DNA of 38,032 bases, taken from the NCBI GenBank assembly GCA_903918235.1, contig CAIXDN010000070.1:1-38032 (forward strand). The letters are read 5' to 3'. Every line of letters begins with the position of its first letter. Position 1 is the first letter of the stretch. A model generated the notes under the pieces. That model was given only the letters and a program-made list of their open reading frames with translations. It was not told the origin of the DNA and ran no database searches. The translations under genes were made by a program, and so were the position numbers. Origin of the DNA: Candidatus Uhrbacteria bacterium. GTDB lineage: Bacteria > Patescibacteriota > Patescibacteriia > 2-12-FULL-60-25. Shown here one piece after another: positions 7,520-15,734 of this stretch.

Positions 7520-8677
7520 TTATCTTTTGATGAGGATTACGATTTTGCGATGCACGTGCTGGTCTGGTCTGGCGTAGGTGAGCGGTTTGCCGACCATGGA
7601 ATAGCCCGCCTTTTCTGCGGCTTGGATTGGATTTACGGAAAATGTTCCGTGTGGCGTGATAAAGTCAGGCCAGACAGCGACAAGACGGCCGCCAACAGGT
7701 TGCATTGCGGATAAGATGGGGAGCGTTTCATTCCAGAGTTTTTCTACAATGAGGCGTTCTTTTTCTAAGATGGACTCTGTTTCACGTCCGGAGAGCGGTG
7801 TTCCTAAAAAACCTTCTGTCACGATTGCATCGAATGTTTTTCCGGTGAGATGTTTGTTGATGGTTTGCGCTGGGCAGACTTTCCAGTCAATGCGTTTGAG
7901 GTCATTTGGCTTAAGGATGTCTTCATTGACTAGCCATGTTGTATTTTCTCTTGAGCCTGCAATTTGTCTTGCGTCGATATCGGAGCCGACGATCGTGAGA
8001 TCACGATGTAAGAGAGCTGCTTCCATGGCAACGGTACCGCCGCCGCAGAATGGATCGAGTAATGCGTTTTTTGGCATCGCTAAGTTCACCATCATGCGCG
8101 CTAGCTTTGGTGGAAGCATGCCAGTTTTTGTGTCGCGGAATGGGCGACCATAGTCTCGTTTGCTCCAGGCATCGATGTTTTGGACTTGTGTTGTGAGGCA
8201 GATGTAAGCTGTTTTTCCGTGGATAGCGATGACAAAGTCATAGCCCTTGGTAGTGAGATCGAGTTTTGAGATCGCAGCGGGCGTGAGATTTCCGTTGTCT
8301 CCTGTTACCCAGCGCACGGATTTGCCACGCTCTTGAAGCTCGCGTTTTAACCGAATTGGGAGGTGTTTTAGCTCTTGACGGTCTTTGGCTGAGCCTCCAA
8401 CAATCGTTATTCCAAAGAGGATTCGGTCTCCGCGAGGGCGGGCTTCTACGTGATCAGCGAGGATTTTTCCGTCAATTGCATCGAGAGCTCTTTCATCGAT
8501 GACGTCGCCAAGTTTTACGATGCCGGCTAGACGATCTTGAAGATCTGCAGAGTCCCAGTTTTCTGCCTCGATAATCGCAACAGAATCGGACATGATGGGT
8601 TTTACATCGCCAATGACAGCCCGGACCTCAGCGAGTGAGATTTCTGGGTGAGTTCCAAATACAAGAAAACGCTTCAT
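7520..8677 (-). CDS. TRM11-like (THUMP/UPF0020-type) SAM-dependent RNA methyltransferase
   Basis: 385 aa from 'MKRFLVFGTHPEISLAE'. The N-terminal ~170 residues resemble the substrate-binding part of Trm11/TrmG10-type tRNA guanine methyltransferases. The C-terminal half is a Rossmann methyltransferase with motif I 'LLDPFCGGGTVAMEA' (~residue 210), 'VGSDIDARQ' (motif II acidic residue) and 'GRPFRDTKTGMLPPKLARMM', typical of the Trm11 group. Where the family normally has the catalytic D/N-PP-Y motif, this one reads 'TEGFLGTPLSG', so its chemistry may differ. The ORF track extends upstream to 9118, through the divergent promoter region and into the plus-strand gene; that part is not real. Target RNA unknown. 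Confidence 0.75.
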   Translation of the reverse strand: MKRFLVFGTHPEISLAEVRAVIGDVKPIMSDSVAIIEAENWDSADLQDRLAGIVKLGDVIDERALDAIDGKILADHVEARPRGDRILFGITIVGGSAKDRQELKHLPIRLKRELQERGKSVRWVTGDNGNLTPAAISKLDLTTKGYDFVIAIHGKTAYICLTTQVQNIDAWSKRDYGRPFRDTKTGMLPPKLARMMVNLAMPKNALLDPFCGGGTVAMEAALLHRDLTIVGSDIDARQIAGSRENTTWLVNEDILKPNDLKRIDWKVCPAQTINKHLTGKTFDAIVTEGFLGTPLSGRETESILEKERLIVEKLWNETLPILSAMQPVGGRLVAVWPDFITPHGTFSVNPIQAAEKAGYSMVGKPLTYARPDQHVHRKIVILIKR

Positions 8678-8716
8678 TGAGCGTCTTTTTAACACAGCTA
8701 GCTCGAGATTGCAACC

Positions 8717-8745
8717 TTGACAGTACTTAGAATGTATGATTAGTT
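8717..8745 (+). promoter_or_regulatory. Probable promoter of the first membrane coiled-coil gene
   Basis: TTGACA (8717-8722), 17 nt, TTAGTT (8740-8745). The -35 is perfect and the -10 poor, like several other promoters in this window. AGGAAG lies shortly before the ATG at 8831. Confidence 0.5.
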
Positions 8746-8830
8746 TGATCGTCGCTTGCTGGATTCGCCAGAAGCGATCGGTCTGTTCCTTCAAACCGCG
8801 TAAAGAAGAAGGAAGAGAAAGGAAGTTCGT

Positions 8831-10816
8831 ATGTCGCGTTTTCTTATCGCGATTCTCGTAGTGTCTGTTCTCGTTCTTGTACCGTCCCTTGTGTTGGCGC
8901 AAGATTTGTCTATGCCTGGTCGAGGGGAAATCCTCGAACTTCGGCGCGATGATTCGCGTAATCAAGAAGGATATCGATCCTTCATCTTTGGGCCCTGGGC
9001 CCCTCATATGGGTGGTTTTGGCACGATCCTCAGCCGCGTGAATGCGGATCTTGAGGGCCAAAGGCCTATCACCATGGAGCAGCTCGACGCTGCCAATCGC
9101 TGCCTCGTTATTTATCATCGTCCTGATCGTCGCTCTGGGCGCAACGGAAGTTGCGATACCAATTCTACGAGCGCTAACGTTTCATTTGCTGATTATTGCG
9201 AGGGGGCTGAGTCCTGCTCGCGTTGGCCGATGGTTAATCGTGTGTATCGTATTCCTGCTCGTCCTCGGCTTACGCCGGGGGAGCGTGCAGAGCAGATGGT
9301 TGCTACGCTTGATGGTACGACAGTCACTCATACCGTTCCTGCGCCTGCGCAGCTCGGTGGGTGGATGACGGAGCTCTCTGCTCTGATGGAGGAGCAGCAG
9401 CCTCCGAGTTATGTTCAGGTGCATGATGTTTTGGCAGCATTTGGTCGTACGCTTGAGCGTGCGCCTGCGGGAGCGAATGGTTCGAGCGCTGTTATGGCGC
9501 CTGTTCCCACGGTAATGCCGACGGTTGTTCCTGCCGTCCTTCCCCCCGCCTCTCGCCCGACGAGCGTAGAGAATGGATTTGCTCATCAATCGTCAACGCT
9601 GGATGAAGCCGCCGCCTTCACTCTCGCGCATGCAAAGCTTGTGTGGTCCGTCTTCGCGATCTTGTCCATCGCGTTGATCATTCTTATTCTTAAGGACAAA
9701 TTCGTCGCGTGGTACAGGCCTACGTCGATGACTACTGAATCAGAATCGCCTGAAGCGGAGATCGCGCCTCCGCCTCCTACAAAGGAGCAAGAGCGTGACA
9801 AAAAGTTTTTCGAGTCTCTTGAGAGACTCTGGAAGCACTATGCTCAGAAGGCCCCTCTTTCCGAGGAGTCTCTTGTCCAATTTTTCCTCGCAGCAAATGC
9901 AAATGCGACGCTCGCGCTTGCTTATGGGAATGACCTTCTCAAGCACGCCGATGAAATTGAAGCGTTGAAGAACGTTCCTCCGAAGATTGAATATCGAGAG
10001 GATACGAAGCGCATTGAGGAGCTCGAGACTGCTAATCGTGAGGCTTATGCGCAGGTGCTACAGACTCGTTCTAGTCTCGAGTCGACACAGGAAGCTTTGA
10101 CGAAGGAGCGTGAACAGTGGCATAGCGAGCGTGTTTCATTTGCCTATGAAATGGAAAAGCTCACGAATGAACTTTCACGTTTCAAGGAGAAGGCAAAGTC
10201 GCTGGTTGAGACGCTCTTTCAAGAAGGGTTTGTCAATCTCGATTGCGCCATGGAGCATGCGGCTCATACAGGGGATACTTCCGCGCCTTCGATGATGAAG
10301 GCTGTAGAGCGTATCGCTCTGGCGCATGGTCTGTTCCAGCAGATGGTGCAAGGCGTTTTCAACGACTTGCTCATTTATCTGGATTCGGATCTTGCGACTT
10401 TGGTCAGGCGGTCGGTACGACCGCTTCCGATCGAGTCCACGCAGACGGGGGTTGGTTCCCCAAAATCCGCTGAGCCTGATGACATTCCTTTCCGGATTAG
10501 TCAGCATGCACCAGTGACTGCTCCTACCACGTCAAAACGTGGAAAGAAGCAGGCTGAGCGCGATGAGAGACGTCGTCGAAGGATGACGGAACCCATCGAG
10601 AGGGTACAGAATCCTTTGGAGGAGCTTCCGAATGTCGGGACGCTCGTCATGAAGCCGCCGCCGTTCTTTCCTCCTACTGAGGATTTGGGAACGGAGCCGG
10701 ATTCTGTCCCGCCGGTGCCTGGAGCCTCAAGTATGTATGAGGATTCCAAGCTGCCTGAGGATACCGGAATTACATCGGTCATTCACAAGCTCGTGATAAA
10801 CGAGACGAAAGACTGA
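8831..10816 (+). CDS. Secreted/anchored protein of unknown function: signal peptide, Cys-containing external domain, one TM helix, coiled coil
   Basis: 661 aa, no family recognised. Residues 1-23 are a signal peptide ending 'LVLAQ'. Residues ~25-160 form an external domain with four or more cysteines ('NRCLVIYH', 'GSCD', 'DYCEGAESC') ending 'VNRVYRIP'. A Pro/Ala/Val-rich linker follows, then a single membrane helix (~270-290, 'WSVFAILSIALIILILK'). The cytoplasmic part has long helices with coiled-coil character (~375-460) and a low-complexity, Arg/Lys- and Pro-rich tail. The next gene has the same order of parts and a similar N-terminal ending, so the two may be distant paralogues. A terminator separates them. 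The topology would link something outside the membrane to a cytoplasmic rod. Confidence 0.75.
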   Translation: MSRFLIAILVVSVLVLVPSLVLAQDLSMPGRGEILELRRDDSRNQEGYRSFIFGPWAPHMGGFGTILSRVNADLEGQRPITMEQLDAANRCLVIYHRPDRRSGRNGSCDTNSTSANVSFADYCEGAESCSRWPMVNRVYRIPARPRLTPGERAEQMVATLDGTTVTHTVPAPAQLGGWMTELSALMEEQQPPSYVQVHDVLAAFGRTLERAPAGANGSSAVMAPVPTVMPTVVPAVLPPASRPTSVENGFAHQSSTLDEAAAFTLAHAKLVWSVFAILSIALIILILKDKFVAWYRPTSMTTESESPEAEIAPPPPTKEQERDKKFFESLERLWKHYAQKAPLSEESLVQFFLAANANATLALAYGNDLLKHADEIEALKNVPPKIEYREDTKRIEELETANREAYAQVLQTRSSLESTQEALTKEREQWHSERVSFAYEMEKLTNELSRFKEKAKSLVETLFQEGFVNLDCAMEHAAHTGDTSAPSMMKAVERIALAHGLFQQMVQGVFNDLLIYLDSDLATLVRRSVRPLPIESTQTGVGSPKSAEPDDIPFRISQHAPVTAPTTSKRGKKQAERDERRRRRMTEPIERVQNPLEELPNVGTLVMKPPPFFPPTEDLGTEPDSVPPVPGASSMYEDSKLPEDTGITSVIHKLVINETKD

Positions 10817-10827
10817 CCACGCCACTC

Positions 10828-10864
10828 GACCCCGCCCGTAATCTTACGGAGCGGGGTCTTGACT
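10828..10864 (+). terminator. Terminator after the first coiled-coil membrane gene
   Basis: GACCCCGC and CCGTAA pair with TTACGG and GCGGGGTC across a one-base bulge, with a 2-nt apical gap. The following T-rich tail is short and interrupted (TTGACTTTT). Confidence 0.65.
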
Positions 10865-10920
10865 TTTATTCAAATATTTGACCAAATACTTGTGGGTATT
10901 CTTACCCGATAGAGGTTTTT

Positions 10921-12711
10921 ATGGCGCGGTTCTCGTGGATGTTCAGTGGTTTGATCGCATCGGTTTGCGTGATGATCGTTTCTCCCGTGCAAGCGCAAGA
11001 GCGGCCTCAGGTCGAACTTGTCTCGGTGCATCGCGGTGAATCGATTGCGCGAATTCGTGTCAACGAAGGTGGTCGCCTTCGTGATATCAATACTCTGGCT
11101 CGTCGCTATGCGAGGGCACCAGGTCTTCACATCGATATGGAGATGATCGCCGATCGGAATCCGAACGGCATCATCTATGTCTGCTATGACAATGTGCGGG
11201 GTGAACGCCCCATGATGCGACGTGATCCTGCTTTGGTAGGAGCTTGCGTTCATCATCGGATGGCGCGATGGCTTGTGGCGGGGAGGACGTACAACGTGCC
11301 TCTTCAACCGGAAGCAGCTCCTATGCAAGAAGTGACCGCTCCTGTAGCACAGCCTGTTGCTGTGAATCGTAATATGCTCGAATTTACGGGCCAGGCTCGT
11401 ATCATTGAGCTTGAATCGCAATTGGCGAGTTCTCAAAATGAACTTGCTGAGGTCCGTTCGCAAGAGGCGGCCGTACGTCTTGTGGAGAGTGAGCGAGGAA
11501 GCAGTACGCCACTTTGGGTGGCTCTTACGCTCTTTATTCTCGTGGCTATTTCGCTGCTTTATTATCGGCAGCATCAGGATTGGTCCAGGAGGGTGATGTG
11601 GCGTGTGAATGGCATGTATCGAACTTGGGCCGCTTCTCGTGAACGTATGCGCAAGCATATTATCCGAGCGGAGCTCGAAGCGATTATGCACAAAGAAGGA
11701 ATGATTGGAGCTGCAAGAGAGCTCGGACGTGTGACAACGCGGTTTGGACGACTGCGTAAGCGATGTTCTTTTCTTCTTGTCCAGCTGGCGAAGCATCGGA
11801 AGTTGCTTCATCAGTCTCACGCTTCTCTTCAAATCTTCCAACGACAGCAATCTGAGGATATTGCTCGTCGAGAACGTCTTCCAAGACTCCTCAATCTTGT
11901 GGATCAGGCGCGGATTCACCAGACAAATGCTCGTAAGGCGCGTGCTCGTTCTGAGATGATTCTTCACTGGCTTCAGCAACTCCGAAGTGGTGAGAAGCCT
12001 GCCTCTCGAACGATGCGATCTATCCTTGTTTCGACGTATCGGCGCATGCTCTCGGAGTATCGTGCGGATCGTTTGAAGCACGAGGCACTGGTTCAATCGT
12101 GTGAAGAAGCAAAGACGCAAGCGATTGATGATCTGTATGCGATGACTGGTATGCGTACGGATTCCGTTGATCCGCAAGGGCGTCTTGAGCGAGAAATTCA
12201 TACGGCGACGCGCACTGCTGAAGTTTTGCAGGTGCGTACGGAAACCCTGAATGAACTTATTCAGGTCTATCAAGATCTCACGGCTTCCCAAACGCGCGAG
12301 CATGAAGCTCGTGTCGCAAAGTGGAAGAAAGAGCATGAGGCGTCTGAGTCTGTCGCTGTTTGGACGGAGAGTCTTGTTACAACAAGTGCTCTAACCAAAC
12401 TGACGGATGTCGAACGCCGGATGTATGAGCTCGAGGGTCGTACGGCTGGACTCGAGCGCCGTGCCATTACGGCAGAACAAGAACTTGAACAAGTGAATGA
12501 TTTTGTCGGTAAGCTCCAGCCTCAATATAAGATGGCCAAGGAGTTGCTCGATGAGATCAAAAAGGGCCCAAATTATCTGGATGCACGCGTCGTTCAGATG
12601 GCGGAGTATATCCGCAATCTGGAAGATGAACTTGGAATCCAGCGTAAGTCGATCTGGAGCGGACTTCCAGAAGTAGCCTATGGCGCGATTCCTTCTAAGG
12701 GGAATGCTTAG
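10921..12711 (+). CDS. Secreted/anchored protein with LysM-like N-terminal segment, one TM helix and long coiled coil
   Basis: 596 aa. Signal peptide 1-25 ('SPVQAQ'). The external domain (~28-130) contains 'INTLARRYARAPGLHIDMEMIADRN' and ends 'WLVAGRTYNVPL', a layout like LysM peptidoglycan-binding modules (helix, Asn, final 'pG..y.iP'), but longer and with two cysteines; this resemblance is by eye only. A short coiled coil precedes a membrane helix (~198-214, 'WVALTLFILVAISLLYY'). About 370 residues of mostly helical, Arg/Glu-rich coiled coil follow inside the cell. The start has GAGG 5 nt upstream. It has the same architecture as the preceding gene. It could act as an envelope-spanning scaffold; nothing in it suggests an enzyme. 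Confidence 0.75.
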   Translation: MARFSWMFSGLIASVCVMIVSPVQAQERPQVELVSVHRGESIARIRVNEGGRLRDINTLARRYARAPGLHIDMEMIADRNPNGIIYVCYDNVRGERPMMRRDPALVGACVHHRMARWLVAGRTYNVPLQPEAAPMQEVTAPVAQPVAVNRNMLEFTGQARIIELESQLASSQNELAEVRSQEAAVRLVESERGSSTPLWVALTLFILVAISLLYYRQHQDWSRRVMWRVNGMYRTWAASRERMRKHIIRAELEAIMHKEGMIGAARELGRVTTRFGRLRKRCSFLLVQLAKHRKLLHQSHASLQIFQRQQSEDIARRERLPRLLNLVDQARIHQTNARKARARSEMILHWLQQLRSGEKPASRTMRSILVSTYRRMLSEYRADRLKHEALVQSCEEAKTQAIDDLYAMTGMRTDSVDPQGRLEREIHTATRTAEVLQVRTETLNELIQVYQDLTASQTREHEARVAKWKKEHEASESVAVWTESLVTTSALTKLTDVERRMYELEGRTAGLERRAITAEQELEQVNDFVGKLQPQYKMAKELLDEIKKGPNYLDARVVQMAEYIRNLEDELGIQRKSIWSGLPEVAYGAIPSKGNA

Positions 12712-12732
12712 GCCATCGTCCTTTCTCTCTCG

Positions 12733-12778
12733 CCGCCCGGTCTGTTGCCTTAAAATGGTTGACAGACTGGGCGGTTTT
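12733..12778 (+). terminator. Terminator before rpsF
   Basis: CCGCCCGGTCTGT pairs with ACAGACTGGGCGG (13 bp with one G-U) around a 16-nt loop, followed by TTTT. The 3' arm contains the -35 region of the rpsF promoter. Confidence 0.8.
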
Positions 12779-12787
12779 CGTTAAGGT
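12759..12787 (+). promoter_or_regulatory. Promoter of the rpsF-ssb-rpsR cluster
   Basis: TTGACA (12759-12764), 17 nt, TAAGGT (12782-12787). The -35 lies inside the upstream terminator stem. The leader before rpsF is ~80 nt and contains a small CCCC-AAATA-GGGG hairpin (12848-12860) close to the start. It could be involved in S6:S18 autoregulation, but I cannot show this. Confidence 0.55.
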
Positions 12788-12876
12788 TTGGCTACTAAAA
12801 AACTAGCGTAACTGGCCAATTTCAACTTCAATTTTGCTTGTTGAGAGCCCCAAATAGGGGACATGTTACAAAATCT

Positions 12877-13362
12877 ATGTCTGACGCTTTGACGTCATCG
12901 CAGTACGAGCTCATGTACATCATTCCTGGTACTCTTTCTGAGGAAGAAGCCGGTGTGGTGGAAACGAAGATCTCGACCTTGGTCACGAAGTACGGTGCAA
13001 CTGTTGAATCGACGAAGCGTCTTGGTAAATTCCGACTTGCTTATCTCATTGATGAACAACGTCACGGTTACTACATGCTTGTTCGCTTTAATGCAGAACG
13101 GACTGCCATGGCTAAGATCGATGAGAACTTGCGCATCTCCACTGATATTGTCCGCCACATGATTTTGCGTGCGGAAGAGGCTGGAGAAGGTAAGTACAAC
13201 CTTGTTGAATATAAAGAGATCAACCTTGACAACAAAGAGGACCGACCACGTCGTCGTACCGATCGTCCTACGGAGGATGTGAAGGCTGTTGAGGGTGAAA
13301 AGACGGAAGAGGGTGAGAAAAAGCCTGAGGCTTCCTTGCCTGAAGTTGCGGCTTCGGTCTAA
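12877..13362 (+). CDS. rpsF: 30S ribosomal protein S6
   Basis: 161 aa from 'MSDALTSSQYELMYIIPG'. The first ~100 residues are a normal S6 fold ('YELMYII', 'KRLGKFRLAYLIDEQRHGYYMLVRF', 'RISTDIVRHMILR'). A ~50-residue charged C-terminal tail follows, with a basic patch 'PRRRTDRP' and then an acidic Glu-rich end, as in many bacteria where the tail is variable. S6 binds S18 on the 30S platform, and rpsR lies two genes downstream. The ORF-track start at TTG 12838 is upstream of any ribosome site; the ATG at 12877 fits the family. Confidence 0.95.
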   Translation: MSDALTSSQYELMYIIPGTLSEEEAGVVETKISTLVTKYGATVESTKRLGKFRLAYLIDEQRHGYYMLVRFNAERTAMAKIDENLRISTDIVRHMILRAEEAGEGKYNLVEYKEINLDNKEDRPRRRTDRPTEDVKAVEGEKTEEGEKKPEASLPEVAASV

Positions 13363-13373
13363 GCTTTGTTTCT

Positions 13374-13838
13374 ATGGATTTGAACCGTGCAATGATTATC
13401 GGTAATGTGACCCGTGACCCAGAGCTTCGGGCCACAGCCGGGGGTCAGAACGTTTGTTCGTTTGGTATTGCTACCAATCAGCAATGGACGGATGCACAGG
13501 GCGCAAAACAGCAACGCGCTGAGTATCACAATATCGTTGCTTGGGGAAAGCTTGCGGAGATTTGCGGACAGTATCTTGGTAAAGGTCGTAAGGTCTATAT
13601 CGAAGGACGTTTGCAGACACGTGAGTGGGAAACGCCAGATGCACAAAAGCGTCAGCGTACGGAGATCGTTGCAGACAACATGATCATTCTCGATCGCAAA
13701 GATGTTGGTGCTCAAGTTGCAAGTCGTGATCCGCAGGCGGCAACAATGCCAACAACTCCATCGGTTGAACCAACGGTTACTCCACTTGATAAGTCGATTG
13801 GAGACAGTGAGATCCGCTTAGAAGACATTCCGTTTTAA
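13374..13838 (+). CDS. ssb: Single-stranded DNA-binding protein
   Basis: 154 aa. An N-terminal OB fold (~1-108) with 'MDLNRAMIIGNVTRDPELR', 'EYHNIVAWGKLAEIC', 'KGRKVYIEGRLQTREWE' and 'TEIVADNMIIL' is typical of bacterial SSB. A Thr/Pro-rich linker and the C-terminal tip 'EDIPF', the conserved peptide that recruits replication and repair partners, complete it. It sits between rpsF and rpsR, the classic position. Confidence 0.96.
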   Translation: MDLNRAMIIGNVTRDPELRATAGGQNVCSFGIATNQQWTDAQGAKQQRAEYHNIVAWGKLAEICGQYLGKGRKVYIEGRLQTREWETPDAQKRQRTEIVADNMIILDRKDVGAQVASRDPQAATMPTTPSVEPTVTPLDKSIGDSEIRLEDIPF

Positions 13839-13897
13839 ACCTTATTTATTTCATCCCGCGCATCTCTGGTTGATCCGTTCTCGATGCGCCTACACCT

Positions 13898-14122
13898 ATG
13901 AACAACAAGAAAAAGATGACACCTCGTACGTGTTATTTCTGCCAGCAGAATCTTACAGAAATCAACTATAAGGATACCGATACGCTTCGCCGTTACCTTT
14001 CCTCGTTTGGAAAGATCGTTCCACGCAAGCGCTCCGGCGTCTGCGCATGGCACCAGCGTAAATTGGCTAACGCTATCAAGCGCGCTCGCTTCATGGCTTT
14101 GGTTCCTTACTTGGTTCGCTAA
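13898..14122 (+). CDS. rpsR: 30S ribosomal protein S18
   Basis: 74 aa. 'INYKDTDTLRRYLSSFGKIVPRKRSGV' and 'HQRKLANAIKRARFMALVPY' are the S18 signature. A 'CYFC' pair near the N-terminus plus the Cys in 'SGVCAWHQ' suggest the zinc-binding (C+) form of S18. The gene ends the rpsF-ssb-rpsR transcript at a strong terminator. In many bacteria rplI (L9) follows rpsR; here it does not. Confidence 0.95.
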   Translation: MNNKKKMTPRTCYFCQQNLTEINYKDTDTLRRYLSSFGKIVPRKRSGVCAWHQRKLANAIKRARFMALVPYLVR

Positions 14123-14125
14123 GAT

Positions 14126-14154
14126 AAAACTCTCCGCCTCAGGCGGAGAGTTTT
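14126..14154 (+). terminator. Terminator after rpsR
   Basis: AAAACTCTCCGCC and GGCGGAGAGTTTT form a 13-bp stem around TCA, starting 3 nt after the rpsR stop. The A/T ends make it usable in both directions. Confidence 0.9.
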
Positions 14155-14172
14155 GCTGTATCGGCATTCTCT

Positions 14173-15120
14173 ATGAACCCTGAATTTATTCGTGCACGCT
14201 CTACGGTTGTTAAACTTGTACGACGGTTTTTTGATGAACGTGGATATTTGGAAGTGCAGACACCGCGTCTTGTTGGATTACCTGGGCAGGAGCCGTATTT
14301 GAATCCGATGTGGACCGAGGTGGAGGAAGCTGATGGCATGGTTCATCGCACCGCTCTGATCACAAGTCCCGAGTATGCATTGAAGCGCCTGCTCGCGGCG
14401 GGGTTTGATAAGGTTTATGATTTGGGGCCGTGTTTTAGAAATGGGGAGCCTTGGGATGGGACGCATGATCCAGAGTTTATGATGTGTGAGTGGTATCGCA
14501 AAGGAATTGGGATTCACGAACTCATGGATGAGACGGAAGAAATGACGCGTTCTATTTTGACGAACCTTCCAGTATTTCGGCGAATGACGGTTGCAGAAGC
14601 CATGAAGGAATATGCCGACGTTGATTTGGAACCTTTACTAGGAAATAGAGAGGCGATCGCGGAAGTTTGTCGAGCGCATCATCAGACCGTTGTTGATACG
14701 GATACGTGGGATGATTTGTTTTTTAAAATTTTTTTAAGCGAGGTTGAACCAAAGCTTGGAGACGTGCCGACGTTTTTGTGGTGCTATCCGGCTTCTATGG
14801 CTGCGCTCGCACAAAGGGATCCTGATGATATGCGTTATGCGTTACGCGTCGAGCTGTATGTTGGAAACCTTGAGTTGGCAAATGGTTATGTTGAATTGGC
14901 AGACCCTACCGAGTTACGAGCACGCTTTGAGGAAGAGCAAGCTTTGCGCCGGTCTTTAGGAAAGGATGTTTGGCCAATCGATGAACGATTTATGGAGGCG
15001 ATTCCAAAGATGGGACAAGCGGCAGGGATTGCTTTTGGTGTCGATCGGTTGGCGATGTTGCTTGCGGGGACAAAATCTATTAGTGATTTGATGCCGATTC
15101 CAGCGAGGGAAAGGTTTTAA
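14173..15120 (+). CDS. epmA: EF-P beta-lysine ligase EpmA (PoxA/GenX), LysRS-like
   Basis: 315 aa: the catalytic core of a class II lysyl-tRNA synthetase with no anticodon domain, as in EpmA, which attaches (R)-beta-lysine to EF-P. Motif 1 region 'FDERGYLEVQTPRLVG', motif 2 'CFRNGEPWDGTHDPEFMMCEWYRKG' and motif 3 'GIAFGVDRLAMLLAG' are present. The residue matching E. coli EpmA Ala298 (which excludes alpha-lysine; Gly in LysRS) is Ala287 here, in 'GIAFGVDRL'. The efp gene follows directly, and its product keeps the target lysine. EpmB, which makes beta-lysine, is not in the window. The Ala298 mapping is from memory of the E. coli protein. Confidence 0.9.
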   Translation: MNPEFIRARSTVVKLVRRFFDERGYLEVQTPRLVGLPGQEPYLNPMWTEVEEADGMVHRTALITSPEYALKRLLAAGFDKVYDLGPCFRNGEPWDGTHDPEFMMCEWYRKGIGIHELMDETEEMTRSILTNLPVFRRMTVAEAMKEYADVDLEPLLGNREAIAEVCRAHHQTVVDTDTWDDLFFKIFLSEVEPKLGDVPTFLWCYPASMAALAQRDPDDMRYALRVELYVGNLELANGYVELADPTELRARFEEEQALRRSLGKDVWPIDERFMEAIPKMGQAAGIAFGVDRLAMLLAGTKSISDLMPIPARERF

Positions 15121-15123
15121 CGG

Positions 15124-15152
15124 TTGACGAATTATCTTTTTTTCGCCATACT
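15124..15152 (+). promoter_or_regulatory. Promoter of efp, nearly leaderless
   Basis: TTGACG (15124-15129), 17 nt, CATACT (15147-15152). The -10 ends only 9 nt before the efp ATG, so the transcript would have almost no leader. Confidence 0.55.
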
Positions 15153-15161
15153 CACGCCATT

Positions 15162-15725
15162 ATGGCTTCTACATCTGAGATCAAAAAAGGCGTTGTTATC
15201 CGAGATCCACAGGGTCTTTGGGTAGTGAATGAGTTTCAGCATATTAACCCGGGTAAGGGCGCGGCTTTTGTGCGTACTCGTATCAAGAACTTGCAGAGTG
15301 GCAAGACATTGGAAACGACGTTTAAGACATCGGAAACGATTGAGCTTGTTGAAGTTGAACATCGAAAGATGCAGTATCTCTATCACGATGCGACGGGTCA
15401 TACGTTTATGGATCAGGGCACATATGAACAGGCGACGATGTCAGATCAGGATGTTGGGGCTGATGGAAAGTATCTACGTGATGGAATGGAGTTGAATGTT
15501 ACAACGTATGAAGGCCAACCAATTGCTTTGGAACTTCCTCGTAAGATGGTATTTAAGGTCACGGAATCCATGGATGCGACAGGTGGTAACACGGTGTCTG
15601 GCGGAAACATGACAAAGGAAGTAACGGTAGAAGGTGGCATCAAGGTACATGTTCCATTATTTATCAAACAGGGTGAAAATATCATTGTTAATACGGAAAA
15701 TGGTGAGTACGTTGAGCGCGCATAA
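15162..15725 (+). CDS. efp: Translation elongation factor P
   Basis: 187 aa, three beta domains. It promotes peptide bond formation at polyproline stalls. The modified loop reads 'NPGKGAAF', with Lys32 equivalent to E. coli Lys34, so it is a suitable substrate for EpmA encoded just upstream. 'KTFE/FKTSETIE', 'QYLYHD' and the ending 'VNTENGEYVERA' are typical of EF-P. Some proteins here have Pro runs (for example 'PTPTPTPS' in the dockerin-like protein), which would make EF-P relevant. It ends at a bidirectional terminator shared with the minus-strand surface gene. Confidence 0.96.
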   Translation: MASTSEIKKGVVIRDPQGLWVVNEFQHINPGKGAAFVRTRIKNLQSGKTLETTFKTSETIELVEVEHRKMQYLYHDATGHTFMDQGTYEQATMSDQDVGADGKYLRDGMELNVTTYEGQPIALELPRKMVFKVTESMDATGGNTVSGGNMTKEVTVEGGIKVHVPLFIKQGENIIVNTENGEYVERA

Positions 15726-15734
15726 TCAGTATAC

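Noticed and set aside
8678-9118. 147-codon N-terminal extension of the TRM11-like gene
   Set aside because: Runs through the divergent promoter and into the opposite-strand signal-peptide gene; the family-like start is at 8677.
10870-12336. 488-aa minus-strand ORF
   Set aside because: Lies opposite the 596-aa plus-strand gene, has Arg/His/Ser/Thr-rich content typical of a complement shadow, no motif and no ribosome site.
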